Below are positions 21,717 through 34,100 of a stretch of 64,000 nt of DNA, one piece after another. Under the pieces are notes generated by a model, which was not told where the DNA came from, ran no database searches, and was given only the letters and a program-made list of their open reading frames with translations. Positions within the stretch are counted from its first letter, which is position 1, and every line of letters starts with the position of its first letter. This DNA is from Cavia porcellus (Eukaryota; Chordata; Mammalia; Rodentia; Caviidae). The position numbers were made by a program, and so were the translations under genes. Location of the stretch: positions 29,827,248 through 29,891,247 of the forward strand of contig NW_026947506.1 in assembly GCF_034190915.1 (NCBI RefSeq), read 5' to 3'.

Positions 21717-22867
21717 AGGCTGGCACAGCCCACATGAGCTCCAGACACTCAAGCAGATAGCCTTTCATCTGAGCAGCTGGAGGAAAGGTTTTATCTGAAG
21801 GATCCCTGCCAGGGCCATCTCCTTTAGTCAGAAAGTCAATCCCCTAAGAATTCTGTTAGCATTTTCTGGCACAATAAAGAAGCAAAAAGAAAGAAAAAGG
21901 ACGCCTTTACTGAGGACGTGGAAAGAGTTCACAACTTACGAGCCTGGGCTTTCTCCTCTGTCAGATACAGAGAGGGCTGAAGGTTATGTGACCTCTGGCT
22001 GGAAGTAGAGCTTGGGGCGGGTATTGACGACATGTGAAGAACTGACTGGAATTCTTTTCTCGAGTGCAGGAAAGGAAAGAGGAAGTTGTAATCAAGGCTA
22101 AAGGGGAAGGAGCAGGAAGTGGTCATCAGAGCAAGTGTGGTTTTTACTTTGGGCTTCCACCATGTTAGACCACCACCATAACATCCAGTAATTTATACTA
22201 AGGCAGAAATGTTTCACTTCCCCCTCTGCTAGCTAAATTACGCTGATTCCCTTCAGGAGAATGTCCTGGCAACCCCATCTTGCTTCCCTTTTTCCTCTCT
22301 CTAGGGACTCCTCCTCCCCTTGGGTGCAGGATATCATTCCACACCCAGTTTTTGTCACATTTACAGGATAGAGGCCAAGTTTCCTTCTGTAGCCACTGTC
22401 TATGGGTGTTGGATAGGAGCAAAGTGACCAAGGTGCAGCCCTAAGTGCCTCCAACTTTGAAATAGGGTCTTTGGACCCACTCAAGGGCTCTAAGACACAT
22501 TTCCCCACCCACACACCCACTCACCCCACCTGGAGGCTGTACTCAGTGTTTCTTTCCAAGGAGAGACACGCACAGAAAATTCCATAGGGCCTGAGGTTTC
22601 GGCCATGAGTTGGCTCAAGGTTTTCACAGGGTCCTGGTCTCAAGTTCCCCCATGTCCCAGGCCCCTGCACATGGCCCTGGCCTCAGGCCTAAACCTTCTC
22701 TGTGTTCATAGGTCCAAGCTGGATCATAAAGCACCCCCCTGGCCCAGCAGGGTCTTGAACCCCAGTTCAGCAGGGCCACATTATAGCAGCGTAAGCCAAA
22801 ATGGGATGTGCCTGATTCAGCCTTCTTGCCAACTCCCAAGTACAGGTCACAGGCCTGACAGGGCACT
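21717..22867. other. Intergenic, no gene seen
   Basis: Unique sequence. The A-rich, purine-rich run 'aaagaagcaaaaagaaagaa' around 21870-21900 is the only low-complexity feature. No exon was recognised. Confidence 0.55.
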
Positions 22868-22979
22868 TTTTTTTTTTTTTTTTTTTGTCTTTTTTTCATT
22901 TTTACCGGCACCAGGGATTGAACTCACAACTGCCTGCTTGCAAGGCAGGTACTTATGCCACTGAGCTAATCCCCACCCC
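22868..22979 (-). mobile_element. ID SINE (antisense), imperfect target duplication
   Basis: An antisense ID with a long T run, then 'taccggcaccagggattgaa' and 'gcctgcttgcaaggcaggta', ends at 'gagctaatccccacc'. The flanks 'tgacagggcactttt' and 'tgaaagggcatttt' form an imperfect duplication. Confidence 0.88.
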
Positions 22980-22993
22980 TGAAAGGGCATTTT

Positions 22994-23479
22994 CAATACC
23001 CTCCTTTCCTTCTACCAAAATGTAGTCTGCTGGCTTCCACATCAGGCCTTTCTGAATTATGGGGTATTCTCCCCAGCATTCTCATGTGTATGTGTTTTTT
23101 CACCCAGAAATAGGATGCATTTCAGGGCATCTTCCCAAGATCCTCTGGAATCTGAGGTTGGTGGCTCCGGCCGGAGTCCCCAGGATCCTGACACCCCACA
23201 CTCAGACCTCACATCTTCTGAACAGGTAAGCGACACCCCTTGTGCCACTTGGGGCAGCAACCACTTGACTGGAGAGAGCTTGGGGTCAGAGAAAGGTAGG
23301 GGAATCTCTCCCCCCAGCAGGCCAGAATCCTAGGAGTGACCTCTGTGTGGCAATAGTGATAGAAAGCTTGGCACATGGCGTGAGGGCCACCTCCTGCACT
23401 GACCTGGAGACCACCCCCACTGCCTTTGAGTCATCCTGGGACCCAACCACCACCTCCACTTGATGAGTATCTCAAGTAA
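22994..23479. other. Intergenic, no gene seen
   Basis: Unique sequence of moderate GC. No exon or repeat was recognised. Confidence 0.55.
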
Positions 23480-23850
23480 ACAAACCACAAAGACAGAATA
23501 TATGAATGGGTTTTTCTATAGTTTCTAATTAAAAAAATAAACTTTTGTTAGGAAAAAAAAAGCAAGTAGGTGAGAAAATGGAAAAACATTTTCCAATTAT
23601 ATCATAGGCAAAGGGTTAATAGCTCTGATATATAAATAACTTCTGCAAATAAAGAAAAAGACAAACACTATAGGAAAAATGGGCAAAGAAATGAATAAAT
23701 AACAGAAAAAGGAAATGCCAATGTCCTTTAATCATATGAAAATGTGCTTGAAAAGTAGCCAGTGGAAAAATTGAAAACTGAAGCAGTTTTGTAGACAGCG
23801 ATGTGACTATTAACAAAAATGAATTTTTTGGCTTTCTAATCAATTAGAAT
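23480..23850 (+). mobile_element. Old L1 ORF2 3'-end fragment
   Basis: The A-rich strand carries the L1 order near the end of ORF2: 'gagaaaatggaaaaacattt', 'gcaaagggttaatagctctg', 'aaatgggcaaagaaatgaat', 'gaaaaaggaaatgccaatg' and 'catatgaaaatgtgcttg'. Frameshifts and stops are frequent. No promoter, tail or duplication is visible. Confidence 0.7.
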
Positions 23851-23984
23851 ATGTGTCAATATAGTTCTGACAATCAGCTGAGTGATCTACTTTTCCACCA
23901 TAAATTTTATGAAATCTACATATCTGTGAAGTATTTCCTAAACCGAGATGTTCTACAGATATAAACTACATAACAGATTTCAAT

Positions 23985-24160
23985 GATTTGGGGTTTTAAT
24001 AAAAGAATTTAAACATCTCATTAGTAATGTTTTAATCAATTACACGGTGAAGTGATAATATTCTGCCTCTCTTAGTAAATATATTAAAAATATTAGTTAG
24101 TAAATATATCACTAAAATCAACGTCACCTGTTTATTTTATCTTCTGTAGCCTGAACACAG
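23985..24160 (-). mobile_element. hAT-Charlie (MER3-like) remnant
   Basis: The AT-rich sequence includes 'aacatctcattagtaatgtt', 'gaagtgataatattctgcc', repeated 'agtaaatatat' and 'aatcaacgtcacctgttta', in the order expected for an antisense MER3-type element. It abuts the L1 fragment to its left. Confidence 0.65.
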
Positions 24161-26394
24161 CTGTCTGCTGAGGATGAGTGGTCGTCCCCAAGGCCATAAC
24201 CCCACCTGCCCCACTCTACACGCCACGACCCACTGAGCACCAGTACCAGCTGCATATCAGGCATTGGGACTTTGTCCTTTCTTGCTTTCTCTTTCTCTCT
24301 CTCTCTGTCTGTGTATCTCTGTGTCTCTGTTTCTGTCTGTCCTGGGCCTAAAGCTCAAAGACATTTCATCTCACCTTGGTTCCAACCGAGGACTAGCTGC
24401 CCCTCCAGACTGCAGCTTGCTCCGCCATGAGGGACAGGTCGGGTCCCCCAGGAGTTAAGAGGAGGCACTGCTCAGAAGACAATGGGATCAACGTGTGTCA
24501 GGCCATGACCTCGATCACCCAGCCTGTGCCTGTCTCTCTCTGCTCCCTACCACAGGGGCCTGCTAGATGGTCCTCCCTGAGAGGCAGTGGCTGCTGGGCC
24601 TCCCTGGGAGCAACAGGCTAGTCTGGTCGTTATCCTGGAATCAGTCTCATGCAGCTGCCACATCATAAAGAAACAAACAAATCTTTTTCTTGAAGTTTCT
24701 GATTTTCCCAGGCAGTACAGGAGTTAGAGTGGCCACATAGTCTCTGGAGAGAGCACTGTAATACCCAGATTCAGCAGGAGGTGACAGGTCTGGGGTCTCT
24801 GCAGAAAGTGGCAGGATAAGGAGCCCAGAGAGCTCTGAGGATCACATCCTTTGTCTAACCAGCCCCCCAGCAGAGCCCTATAATTTGGGAAAAGTCCAGT
24901 TCCCAGGAGGGTGAGATTTGTGGTGATCCCAGAATAACCCCCGGAGCTACCCACCACACAGGAATGCTGGAAGCCACACCCTCTAAGGACAGAGGTCACC
25001 CAGATCCAAGAAACTTCCAGAAGATTGGTGAAGTTACTGCATTTCTGTGACCTGGTCCATGGGAGCCTCATGATCAATTTCTGCTCAGGGGATGGATGAA
25101 TGAATGAATGAATGAATGAATGGGAACTGAGAACTCAGTTCCCTGGAACTGAGAACACTTTGATACTGGCCTCCAGATATGAGAAACTGAATTCTATTGC
25201 CCATCCTTACAATGGCCACAGGAAGCTCATAGTTACCATGTGCCCATCCCGAGACACCACCCAGATATCAGGCCTCTCACAGCAAGGGAAAGGACCATTG
25301 TCACCACAGAATGAGGACCAAAGAACTGGATGCAGGACCTCAGGGCTTGTCCAAGATCAGACACACAGTTGACTAGCAGACGACAGGGTCAGAGCATCTG
25401 TGAAATGGTCAGGTCCTCACATAGCCTCTGCCCAAGGTAACAAGGGGATTCTGTGGAATTAAACAGAGAGCACCACTTCATATGTCCTAGGTCCAGGAAG
25501 TTCTAGAAAGAGCTGTTTGAGACTATTGTGATTACCAGGGCCAGCAGGTATCCCTATCTGAGTCCTACAGGAAGTAGCAACCTCAGAGTGACCACCGGGG
25601 TGAGGACTGGCCAGCATTCATCTGCTCCCTTATTCCTTCTTTGCTGAGCAGGTGCTGCCCTGGGCCACAGCAGAGACCCAGGTACTGAAGACACCCAACC
25701 TCTACCATCAGGAAGCAAGAGGCCTCAGAGGGCCTAGAAAAGATGGAGCAGAGAGCTGAAGGAGAAAAGTGTGGGGGTAACATGCCAACATACATACGGT
25801 GTCCTTTCTGGGGATGAGGGGTTTTTGCTGTGGCAGGGAACATTTGGGAGCAGAGAGTCTGGGTGCTCTGAGCCCAGGCTCTGTTCTGTGGAGAATCTGG
25901 ATTCAAAGTCCCCAGAACCAGATCACTGGAAAGCAAGAGGTCTTGGGGAACCAGATGCCTCTAAGGATGTTACATACCCTGCCCTATGTTATCTGATGCT
26001 TCCTCTGGGTGTGCAGGACAGAAGACCTGGCTGGAGGCCCAGAATGTAGCCCTGAAGAGGAGGCCTCCTCACCCAGGCTTTCAGGCACATGGATGTCTCA
26101 TACCAGGCCAGCATCCTGGTCTCAACAGAAGCTGTCTACAATGGCACCACTAAGGCCCCAGCACACCTCTGCCACGCATGCGCCATATCTGCCCACCCAG
26201 TCATTGGGGCCTGGGAGAAGGCCAAGCTCCTTCTGTGACCAATAAGCTCAGGGCATGTGTGCGACTCACAAAATGCTCCAAAAACCAGAAAGCACTTCAG
26301 TTTTGCACAGGCCCATAAGTCACAAGTCATGTTCAAATACGATCTACAGAGTTTTCACAGCAAAGCCAGACGTATCTTAAAGGCTTTTTACCAT
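24161..26394. other. Intergenic with two short simple repeats
   Basis: A CT-rich tract lies at 24287-24332 and a pure ATGA array of about 30 bp at 25092-25122. The rest is unique, and no exon was recognised. Confidence 0.55.
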
Positions 26395-26510
26395 TTACTC
26401 AGTAATACAACAGATGCTTGGGGAAGGGAACTGCAGTCACCCAGTTCACAGGTGAAGACACTGAGCCACAGGAAGAGGTATGCAACATCCCCAAAGACCC
26501 ATGGCTAGGA
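26395..26510 (-). repeat. MIR SINE fragment
   Basis: Antisense MIR order: 'ttactcagtaatacaacaga', 'cacaggtgaagacactgagc', 'cacaggaagaggtatgcaac' and 'ccaaagacccatggctagga'. Confidence 0.6.
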
Positions 26511-29500
26511 AGGACCCTGGCCCCATATCAGCGTCCTGGTCATTTAAATCATGCATTTCTACTTTAAGGTTTAGTGTTCCTTTCCCTTGAAGTTAGTTAT
26601 GGGAGGAGAGGGTCCAGGGTGAGTGGACTGGCACCTGTTGGAAGCCTGCTCTGAGCTCAGGGTTATGAGGTAGCCAAATCTTGGGGTCTCTTGCATCAGA
26701 GATTGAGGACCCATACTGGGACCCTGCAGAAGTATGGGTCTTCAATCTATGTGGGTCCCTCTTCCTCTCATCCACGGTGCCATGTGTCTAATTCCCAGCT
26801 GAGCACATGAAGCCCAGAAGGGAAGGTGTCCCCCAGTGGGGGTGGAGTCTGGATCTCACTGCCCTGCAGACCCCACATCTAAATCCTAATCACTGGGCCA
26901 TTCGGCCACCTAACCATGCCAAGGATGCCAGACTCTGTGGCATCTGCTTGTCCAGAACCCAGTCTCCTCTCCCTGCAACTTCCCACACTTGGATGCCCAT
27001 CTGGGCCTTACATCAGACTTGTATGGAAGTGAACACCTGGACTTCCATGCCCCTGGGCCCAAGGGAAAACTGTCCCTCCACTAGGGCTCCCAAAGCAAGG
27101 GACCATGGCTTACAAGGAAACAAAAACTTCTGAGGATTTGACCTAGGGTCTTCTGCACCCACTGAAATGGGGGTACACAAATAGGGCTCGTGAAGTCCAA
27201 CCCCCAGTTCTGGACATACTCTCTTTCACCAAGGAGTCTTCATGAATGTTGGTTCTGGAGTCTTCACAGCTGCAGGCAGGCCTCAGTTTCTCTGTCTGTA
27301 AAAGCAGGGGAGAGAGAGACTGGCTGGAGAACTCTGACAGTCCCACCAAGCCAGTGAGCCCACATTTGCCCTGCCATTTGGAGCACTGGCATCTGGAGTT
27401 GGCCAGGCGCAAATCCTTGTCTCCACACCAGCAGCACCCACAGGCAGCCACTGGTCACTCACTGAGCAGGGTGTGGACCAGAGCCAAGGAGCTTTCCAGG
27501 AGGAGCCACAGCACCATAACCCTATGGTACCCAGATAGTGAGGTCTTATCTGCCAGAGTCCATCTGTCTGTCCATCTGAGCCTTGCAGTCAAGGCCCCTT
27601 CTCTGCTGTGTCTGTGTCCATACAGACAACAATGTCCCTCCACCCCATTAGTCCCTAGACACCCAAGAGAGACTGACATCTGTACAGGGCACTCTTATCC
27701 CTGATCTAGCCTGTCTCCACATGTGACCACAGGGGCCCCAGGGTGGCCAGGAGCCCAGGTAGGCCCAGTTCTGCTTCTTTCCCATGGGAAAGGTGGGTCA
27801 GTGCAATGTCATGGAAGTACTGGTTACACAGAAGGCATTGGCCCACCCTCCTCTACAGTGCCAGGCTGGGCTGGATCTCGGACATGGACTCCTGTCCCCC
27901 AAGGAGTACACTGCTATTGTAAATTCAGATGCAACTGTGACTTCCCAGTCTGATCCTAGTTCCCCCTACCTCTGAATGGACCCAGGTTGGAGGCCCAAGA
28001 CACTGCAGACATTTCAAGCCTTGTCCCCTGTTCCACTGCTTGGGTAGACCCTGTCACCACACCCAGGGTAATGGGGATCTAACTTCCTGGTACAGGGCTG
28101 TAGTGGGGGTGGCAAGATCAATTTTCCTTGTGACAGAGGCTGAAGCTCTTCTGTGGGCTTCTGTGCCATTTGTACACCCACGGGCAGCCGCAGGGGCACA
28201 TCCTGCCCCCCACCCTCACATGCCTGTGGGTGATTCCTGGAACCCAGCCAGGCATAGTCATGAGTCCCAGGGCCCCCAGAATTCTTGTCTTTGTTTCCAA
28301 TGACGCAGGGTCCTCTGGGAGCCAGGAGGGGACTGGGGAGTCTCTTGGAATCCCCACTGCAATGGCAGGACCCTGATTTCACACCTCTGCTCTAGGGCGC
28401 TATGACAGAAGTGACAGGAGGGTGTTGGGGTCATCCCGCAGAAGGGGAGGGAGGAAGCAGGGTCACAGTGGACCCTTGCCACACATGATGAGCCTACAGC
28501 TTGAGCTCAGTGCCAGGGTCTGGCAATGGTAGGGGCAGCAAGGCTGGGGCAGGGTGTCCACAGGCCTCAGCTGGCTGGCCACCACTGCTGGAGGGACCAC
28601 GGCAGAGGCTTTCCTCTCGCTGTAGAGATGGAGGTGGGTGGTCTTGTCCTGCCAACTCTGCAAGGAGAGGTAAGGATAACAGGTTAGATGGGGGGTCCAA
28701 ACCGCCTGCATGCCTCCCCTCAGCCCTCCATGGTTAAGAGCAGCAACAACTGTGCCCTATTTATATCATCTGGCCTCACCCCAGGGGCCACGTCCATGGA
28801 AGCCGTGCAGAATTCCACTGAGATCCGTTTACATTTAAAATAAATGTTTCCTTAACTCGCATCTGATCCCTGGCAGGGAGTTCAGAAATCGGGGAGCACA
28901 CATTCTGCCAGGCACTCAGGGCTCAGGGCACACCCACGCCTTGGATGGCTGCAGCACCTGCTCCTGCCAGCAAAGAATCCCCCCAAGGAGGCACCCCAGA
29001 GACAGTCCCGGCCAGCACCTCCTCAACAAATGCCTTCAAAGCAGATCAGGCCACTGCCTCTCTCCAGCACCCCAACCTCAGGGGTGAGGGGTTCTTCTCT
29101 GAAGCCCACTGAGCGCCCACTCAGAGGAGGGTGAGGTCACCATCTGGAGCTGGGGGCAAAGGCAGGGCCAGGATTTGATAGAGAAAGGCACTTAGGATCT
29201 GTGGGAGCTATCTTGTCCCATAACAGCTCAGCCTCCATGCAGCGCTGACTGGGGGATCCGAGCCAGGTGAAGAAGACAGGCTGAGCTGCCACATGGTCAG
29301 CCATCCATGTGCCAGTCACCTCCCCGGGCCCTTGCCACAACTAGGATTACAGATGGGTAGGTGGAGGCACATGGCTCATTCCAGGCCACAGTGTGGCAGG
29401 CAGCAAAATGAGGCACACGTGGCCACCAGGCCAGGTCTATGTATCTCCATCCACTCTAACCTCAGCCAGTCAGGAAAGAGATATGGCCAGGGCCGCACCA

Positions 29501-30394
29501 GATAACCAGAGGGGCAGGCTGACCAGGCCAAAAGTGCTGGGCACAGGCCAGAGGGTTTCTAAACATGGGTAGGCCATTCCCAAGGAGGTATGGGCCTCTA
29601 GATGGGACAGCGCCTGCGCTGAACCCCAGGGCCCCTGACAACTCCACTCAGGCCTGCGTCCCACCTAGGATCAAAGGTGAGACCTGCCTGCTGTTACCCT
29701 CTTCCCAGGGCAGGGACTGTGTCCTACAGTGCTCTCTGTGATCCTTCCCCCCATGGGCCAGGCTCAGCAGGAAGCCAGCCTCTGAGCTCAGGCCAAATGA
29801 GAGAAGACCTGGGGGAGCTAGGGGGCATAGGCAACTAGGATCTGTCCATAGAACCAGGAGGCCCAAAGGCCAAATGCAAGCAGACATTATAGGAGCCCAC
29901 AGGTGTCAGGGCCGGGGCCTGCAGGGTGCCCACCTGTCCCAGCCTATCTGTCACTATGGCCAGCATGCAGGCTGCAGGCTGTGGCTCCTGCAGGATCCCC
30001 ACTGGACCCTACAGTCTGCTTCCTGTGCCCCCAACCCCAGATGATAGGCACTGCTGCCTGCCTCTAAAGAGCATCCATATGGTATCTTCTCCAGAGAAAC
30101 CTGGAGGCTCTGCCAGCCAGGACCCAGAGCAGAGTGGCATAGCCTCTGGACCCTGGTCCTTGGAGACTGGAGCAGCTCAGGGAGCCTGCACCCCTTGGAG
30201 CTGGATGCTCATTTATCTGACCCCACACTGAAGAATCCTATAGGGCTCCCCAGGCCTGAGACACTGCAGTCCCACAGACTTTTCCTTCTCTTCTCCAGCC
30301 TTCAATGGGGGTGAAAATGACAGACTGTGGTGCTGAGTACCCTTTGGCTACCTGGCTCTGGGCCAAGGGCTCTTTGTCATGGAGTTTCCCAGGT
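26511..30394. other. Intergenic, no gene seen
   Basis: Nearly 4 kb of GC-moderate DNA. Weak MIR-like pieces occur near 27240-27310 (plus) and 29340-29400 (minus). An AT-rich patch at 28745-28860 includes 'catttaaaataaatgtttcc'. Frames up to 152 codons exist on both strands without a recognisable domain or supporting splice sites. Confidence 0.5.
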
Positions 30395-30500
30395 CCTAGG
30401 CTGGATCGTCATCATACCCATTTCACAGAGGAAAATAGAGGCTCAGATACTGAAACGGGCACCCACAAGGGGCAAAGTTGGGTTCAAACAACTTCCTAAT
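30395..30500 (-). repeat. MIR SINE fragment
   Basis: Antisense MIR core: 'catcatacccatttcacaga', 'ggaaaatagaggctcagata' and 'ggggcaaagttgggttcaaa'. Confidence 0.65.
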
Positions 30501-30509
30501 ATCAGGTTA

Positions 30510-30705
30510 AGCTTTTCTTCCCTGGTACTAGAGATTGAAGCCAGTGTCTTCATTAGCTACATCCCCAACCATTTTTATTTTTTGAGACAGAGTCTTGGTA
30601 AGTCATTAAGTAGCCCAGGCTGGGCTCAAAATTGCCATCCTCCTACTTCAGCCTCCCAAGTTGCTAGGGTTATGGGCATACACCTCCATGGCTGGCCCAG
30701 GTGGA
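30510..30705 (-). mobile_element. B1-dID SINE (antisense)
   Basis: An antisense ID part ('ccctggtactagagattgaa', 'agctacatccccaacc') is directly followed by an antisense B1 body ('gagacagagtcttggtaagt', 'agcccaggctgggctcaaaa', 'ttcagcctcccaagttgcta', 'atacacctccatggctgg'). The junction shows the composite structure well. Confidence 0.8.
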
Positions 30706-30910
30706 GCTTTTAAACAGAGGAGGATGTTGGCTTAAGATAGGCCACACAGGACCCCACGCATGGAGAGAACCCTGTCATGCTGCATTCTTGGCAGCTGAGA
30801 GGCAGTTCCCCGAGACATTTCCAAGCCTAGCAAACTAGGTATCAACTAGGTATCAACTAAGGAGAAAGGAACTCCAACACAGGTGTGTCTGGACTATAGA
30901 ACTGGGGAAG

Positions 30911-31114
30911 GAGGTCTGGGGTTTAGCTCAGTGGTACAAGCACCTGCCTGGCAAGTATGAGGTCATGAGTTCAATCCCCAGTACCAAAAACAACCAAAAA
31001 AATCATAGACTTCCCCTTCTTTTGGGTCTAGAGTTTAGCTCAGTGGCACAGCGTCTGCCTGGCAAGTGCAAGGTCATGAGTTTGATCCCTGGTTACCCCC
31101 CCCAAAAAAAAAAC
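30911..31114 (+). mobile_element. Dimeric ID SINE sharing one target duplication
   Basis: Two ID units lie head to tail: 30911-31002 and about 31025-31114. A 25-nt or so non-ID linker ('tcatagacttccccttctt') separates them. The duplication 'aactggggaaggagg' at 30900-30914 and its near-copy at 31115-31129 flank the pair, not each unit, which suggests that the dimer inserted in one event. Confidence 0.8.
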
Positions 31115-31129
31115 AACTGGGGAAAGAGG

Positions 31130-34100
31130 GACAGGATGCTTGTGGGAGTGGAAGGCTTCAGAGTCAGCTTGATCCAGGAGATACCATCAATACAGGGTTT
31201 TGAAGACCAAATAGGAGATTTCCAATGAGGAAAAACAATTGCAGGTGGGTAAGATTATATGTGCAAGTGTGTCATCCAAAAGAAGGCACTGAGTCCCAAA
31301 CATTGAGAGTGGGGTGACTTCTTGGGGGTCTCGTGGACCAGCAGAGAAGGTGGAAAGAACTTCCGTGGGCCATGACAGTAACAGGATCCCACTCTCCCCA
31401 TTTAGTAAACAGTTCCTCCTGAAGCCCCCTCCTTCTGTATCTGAACATCCCCCTAAATGTCACTGGCTGGGGACCAGAGGCGGCGCCAGGCAGGCACCCA
31501 CCCAGCGGACAAGAGCTCCTCCGGCCAAGACACCAGGCACTTCCTGACTTGGCACAGCTCTGGGGGGCCAGGGGCAACATTCCAGCTGGCATTCCAACTC
31601 CTCCTCGACACTTTGTCCATTTCCTGCCCTGGCTGCAAATTTCAACCATTTCCTTCTCGGCCACCTCCGGCCTCTGCCCGCTGCCTGGCCGAGCGCTGAC
31701 CCTGGGGGACAGAGGATGGTCTTGTCTCCTGCCAGCTCCAAGTTTGGAACCGGTCCTGCCCTCAACCTAGCACCCTGTCAGGATGCCCCGAGGATGTGTA
31801 AAGAAAGAGATGGCTGAGCCACAGAGGTGGGGGGACCCAGTTCAGCCCCTTGGCTGTCTCCCAGTGCTCACCTAACCCTGTGCAAACATACGCAGCACCT
31901 ATAATGTGCCCTGACCGGGCAGTCTTTCGTAGGCCTCAAGCTGAGGCAAGAGGAAGCCAGGTCCCTGGGGCAGAGGCTACAAACCTGGATGCGTTCCTGT
32001 TCCCCTCAACTGACCAGTGCCCAGCCCAGCCTGTGGGTGCAAGGAAGGACCTTTCTCTGATGTCACATGAGGCAAGTCTCCTCCCCAGGAAGGTGGGAGC
32101 CTAGCTGAATCCTGACCCCCAGGAGATGGACCCAAGCTCTACCCTCCTTCATTGTAGAAATGACCCCTGATGAGTTCCAGGGGCTCTCAGGATTGTTTCC
32201 TGTCAAGGACACGGCCTGTCTGCCCTGAGATGGTGGTCCTAGGGGAGGGGTCTGTGGGTTAAACCTCAAGCTAGAGTTCAAACGGAGACCCCAGAAGAGC
32301 CAGGGAGATGAGGTTTCAACTTTAGAACAAGGTGCTACTGCTCTTCATGGAGTGTGTCTGGAATTTGAACCCCTTACCAACAAACAGTGACCTTGATTAT
32401 GACCTTGTCCCCACCCAGGGTCATCATCAGGATACCCATTTGCTGTGCCAGGCAAGACACCTGGCACACTGAGGGCAGGCAGGGCATAGGAGACTGAAGT
32501 CACCTGAAGAGCTTCCATGGAGATGTGCTCAGTGACCCCTTCTTTCTGCTCTGCGTGGTCATGATCTTCCCGGCCACAGTGAGGGCTCAGGAAGGAAGGG
32601 AAGTCCTGTACCCTGGCCCCACACAGAGAAGCAGAACACAGAGTTCAATGTGGGCCGACACACATAAAGGACATTTCATCGTAGCCACGCAGGCCTGGGC
32701 ACCCTCCAGCAGGAGTCATGAACCCAGATGGTCAGCAAGCAGACAGTTTTCCATGTTGGGCACAGAGTCCGGCCAGCCAGCTTGTTAATAACAAGTCATC
32801 AAGGCTCAGCTAGCGTGGCTCAGCGGGAAGAGGTCAGTGCCCAACACATTCTCACTTGGTAATTTAATGGCCAGAGCATCCATGTAATATTTATGCAATA
32901 AATCCTCCCCGTGTGTGCGGGGGGGGGGGGTTAACATGTCATTGAAGGTCCCTCCAAACCCCCATCCCAGGCTCTCCCCCTAAGGAAGAATCCTGAGAAA
33001 ATGTCATTTCACAGTTTCCCATAAAGCCAGGTGCAGGGCAGCTGTGGTATGCGTAGCAGGAACGATTGCTTAGGAACGTCCCGTCGTCCTCAGCCCGACC
33101 GCAGCCGAGATTGGTGTGAGCCCTGCGGCTGTGCTTGGCAGGCAGGTGGTTGCTGCCCCTAGGCTGGAATTTTGGGCTCTGGGACCAAGGGACAGCAGGC
33201 CAGCTGGGCAGCTCCCCAGGATCCAACCTAAACCCCTCTGCCCCAGGCCTGGGGAGACACTAGCTACCTAGAGCCATGGACAAACTCAGAGATGTAAGAC
33301 CCAGCTTCTCACAGAAAGGTGGATGCTTCAGACAAAACCTTTAAAATTCACTTTTGAATTAAATATTCTCATCAAGTTCTGGAACCAAATTTCAACCCCA
33401 ATCAGAACAAACTGCTAGTGTCATGTTTCATGTCCCCCAAGCCCCCCAGCAGTCTAGCTTCACCCTGTCCTTGGTTGGAAAACAAACCAAGGGGAGAATA
33501 AACAAAGGAACTCCTAGAACTCGGCTTGGGATTGAGAGCCGGGAGTGTCAAGAAGCCCAGGGAAACTGCATCTTCAAAAGCAAGGACATGGGTTTGCAGA
33601 TCTGCCTGGGAGGAGGAACTCAGCCTATGTGACAGCCAGGCCATGGCCACACACAGGGGCCATCCTGTGAAGTGGGGATGACCCTTTTTATGACAGCTGA
33701 AAGCACACAAACCTTCATAGTGACAGGACTAGCCAAGCCAAGAAGGGGAGACAGGATTGGAACCCAGCCACCCAACCCCCAGCCAGGAGGAGCCTCCAGC
33801 TGAAGCAGGGCCAGAGGGCCCAGTCCCCAAAGATCCATCCTGTGGCCGGTGTGCAGGGGAGACCAGCAGAAGCAGCCTGTGTGCCACGGCCAGCCAGGGC
33901 TCTCATGTGCCTAAGAGCTGGGATGCAGTGCTTAGCCTCTCCACAGCCCCATGAGACTCACCCCGAGAGAGCAGGGTGGCCCTCCATGTCACACCAGCAG
34001 CCTACAGTCCCAGCCATACACACACACAGGAGGAATAAACCAGCCATGGCCACGACGGTCATGGGTGTCTGCCTCCCAGGGCTGTCTGTCGGTAGCAAAC

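Noticed and set aside
20767..21752. Long minus-strand ORFs rich in Ser, Ile, His and Pro
   Set aside because: They are translations of the GGAT/GATA array and its edges; the peptide repeats follow the DNA repeat.
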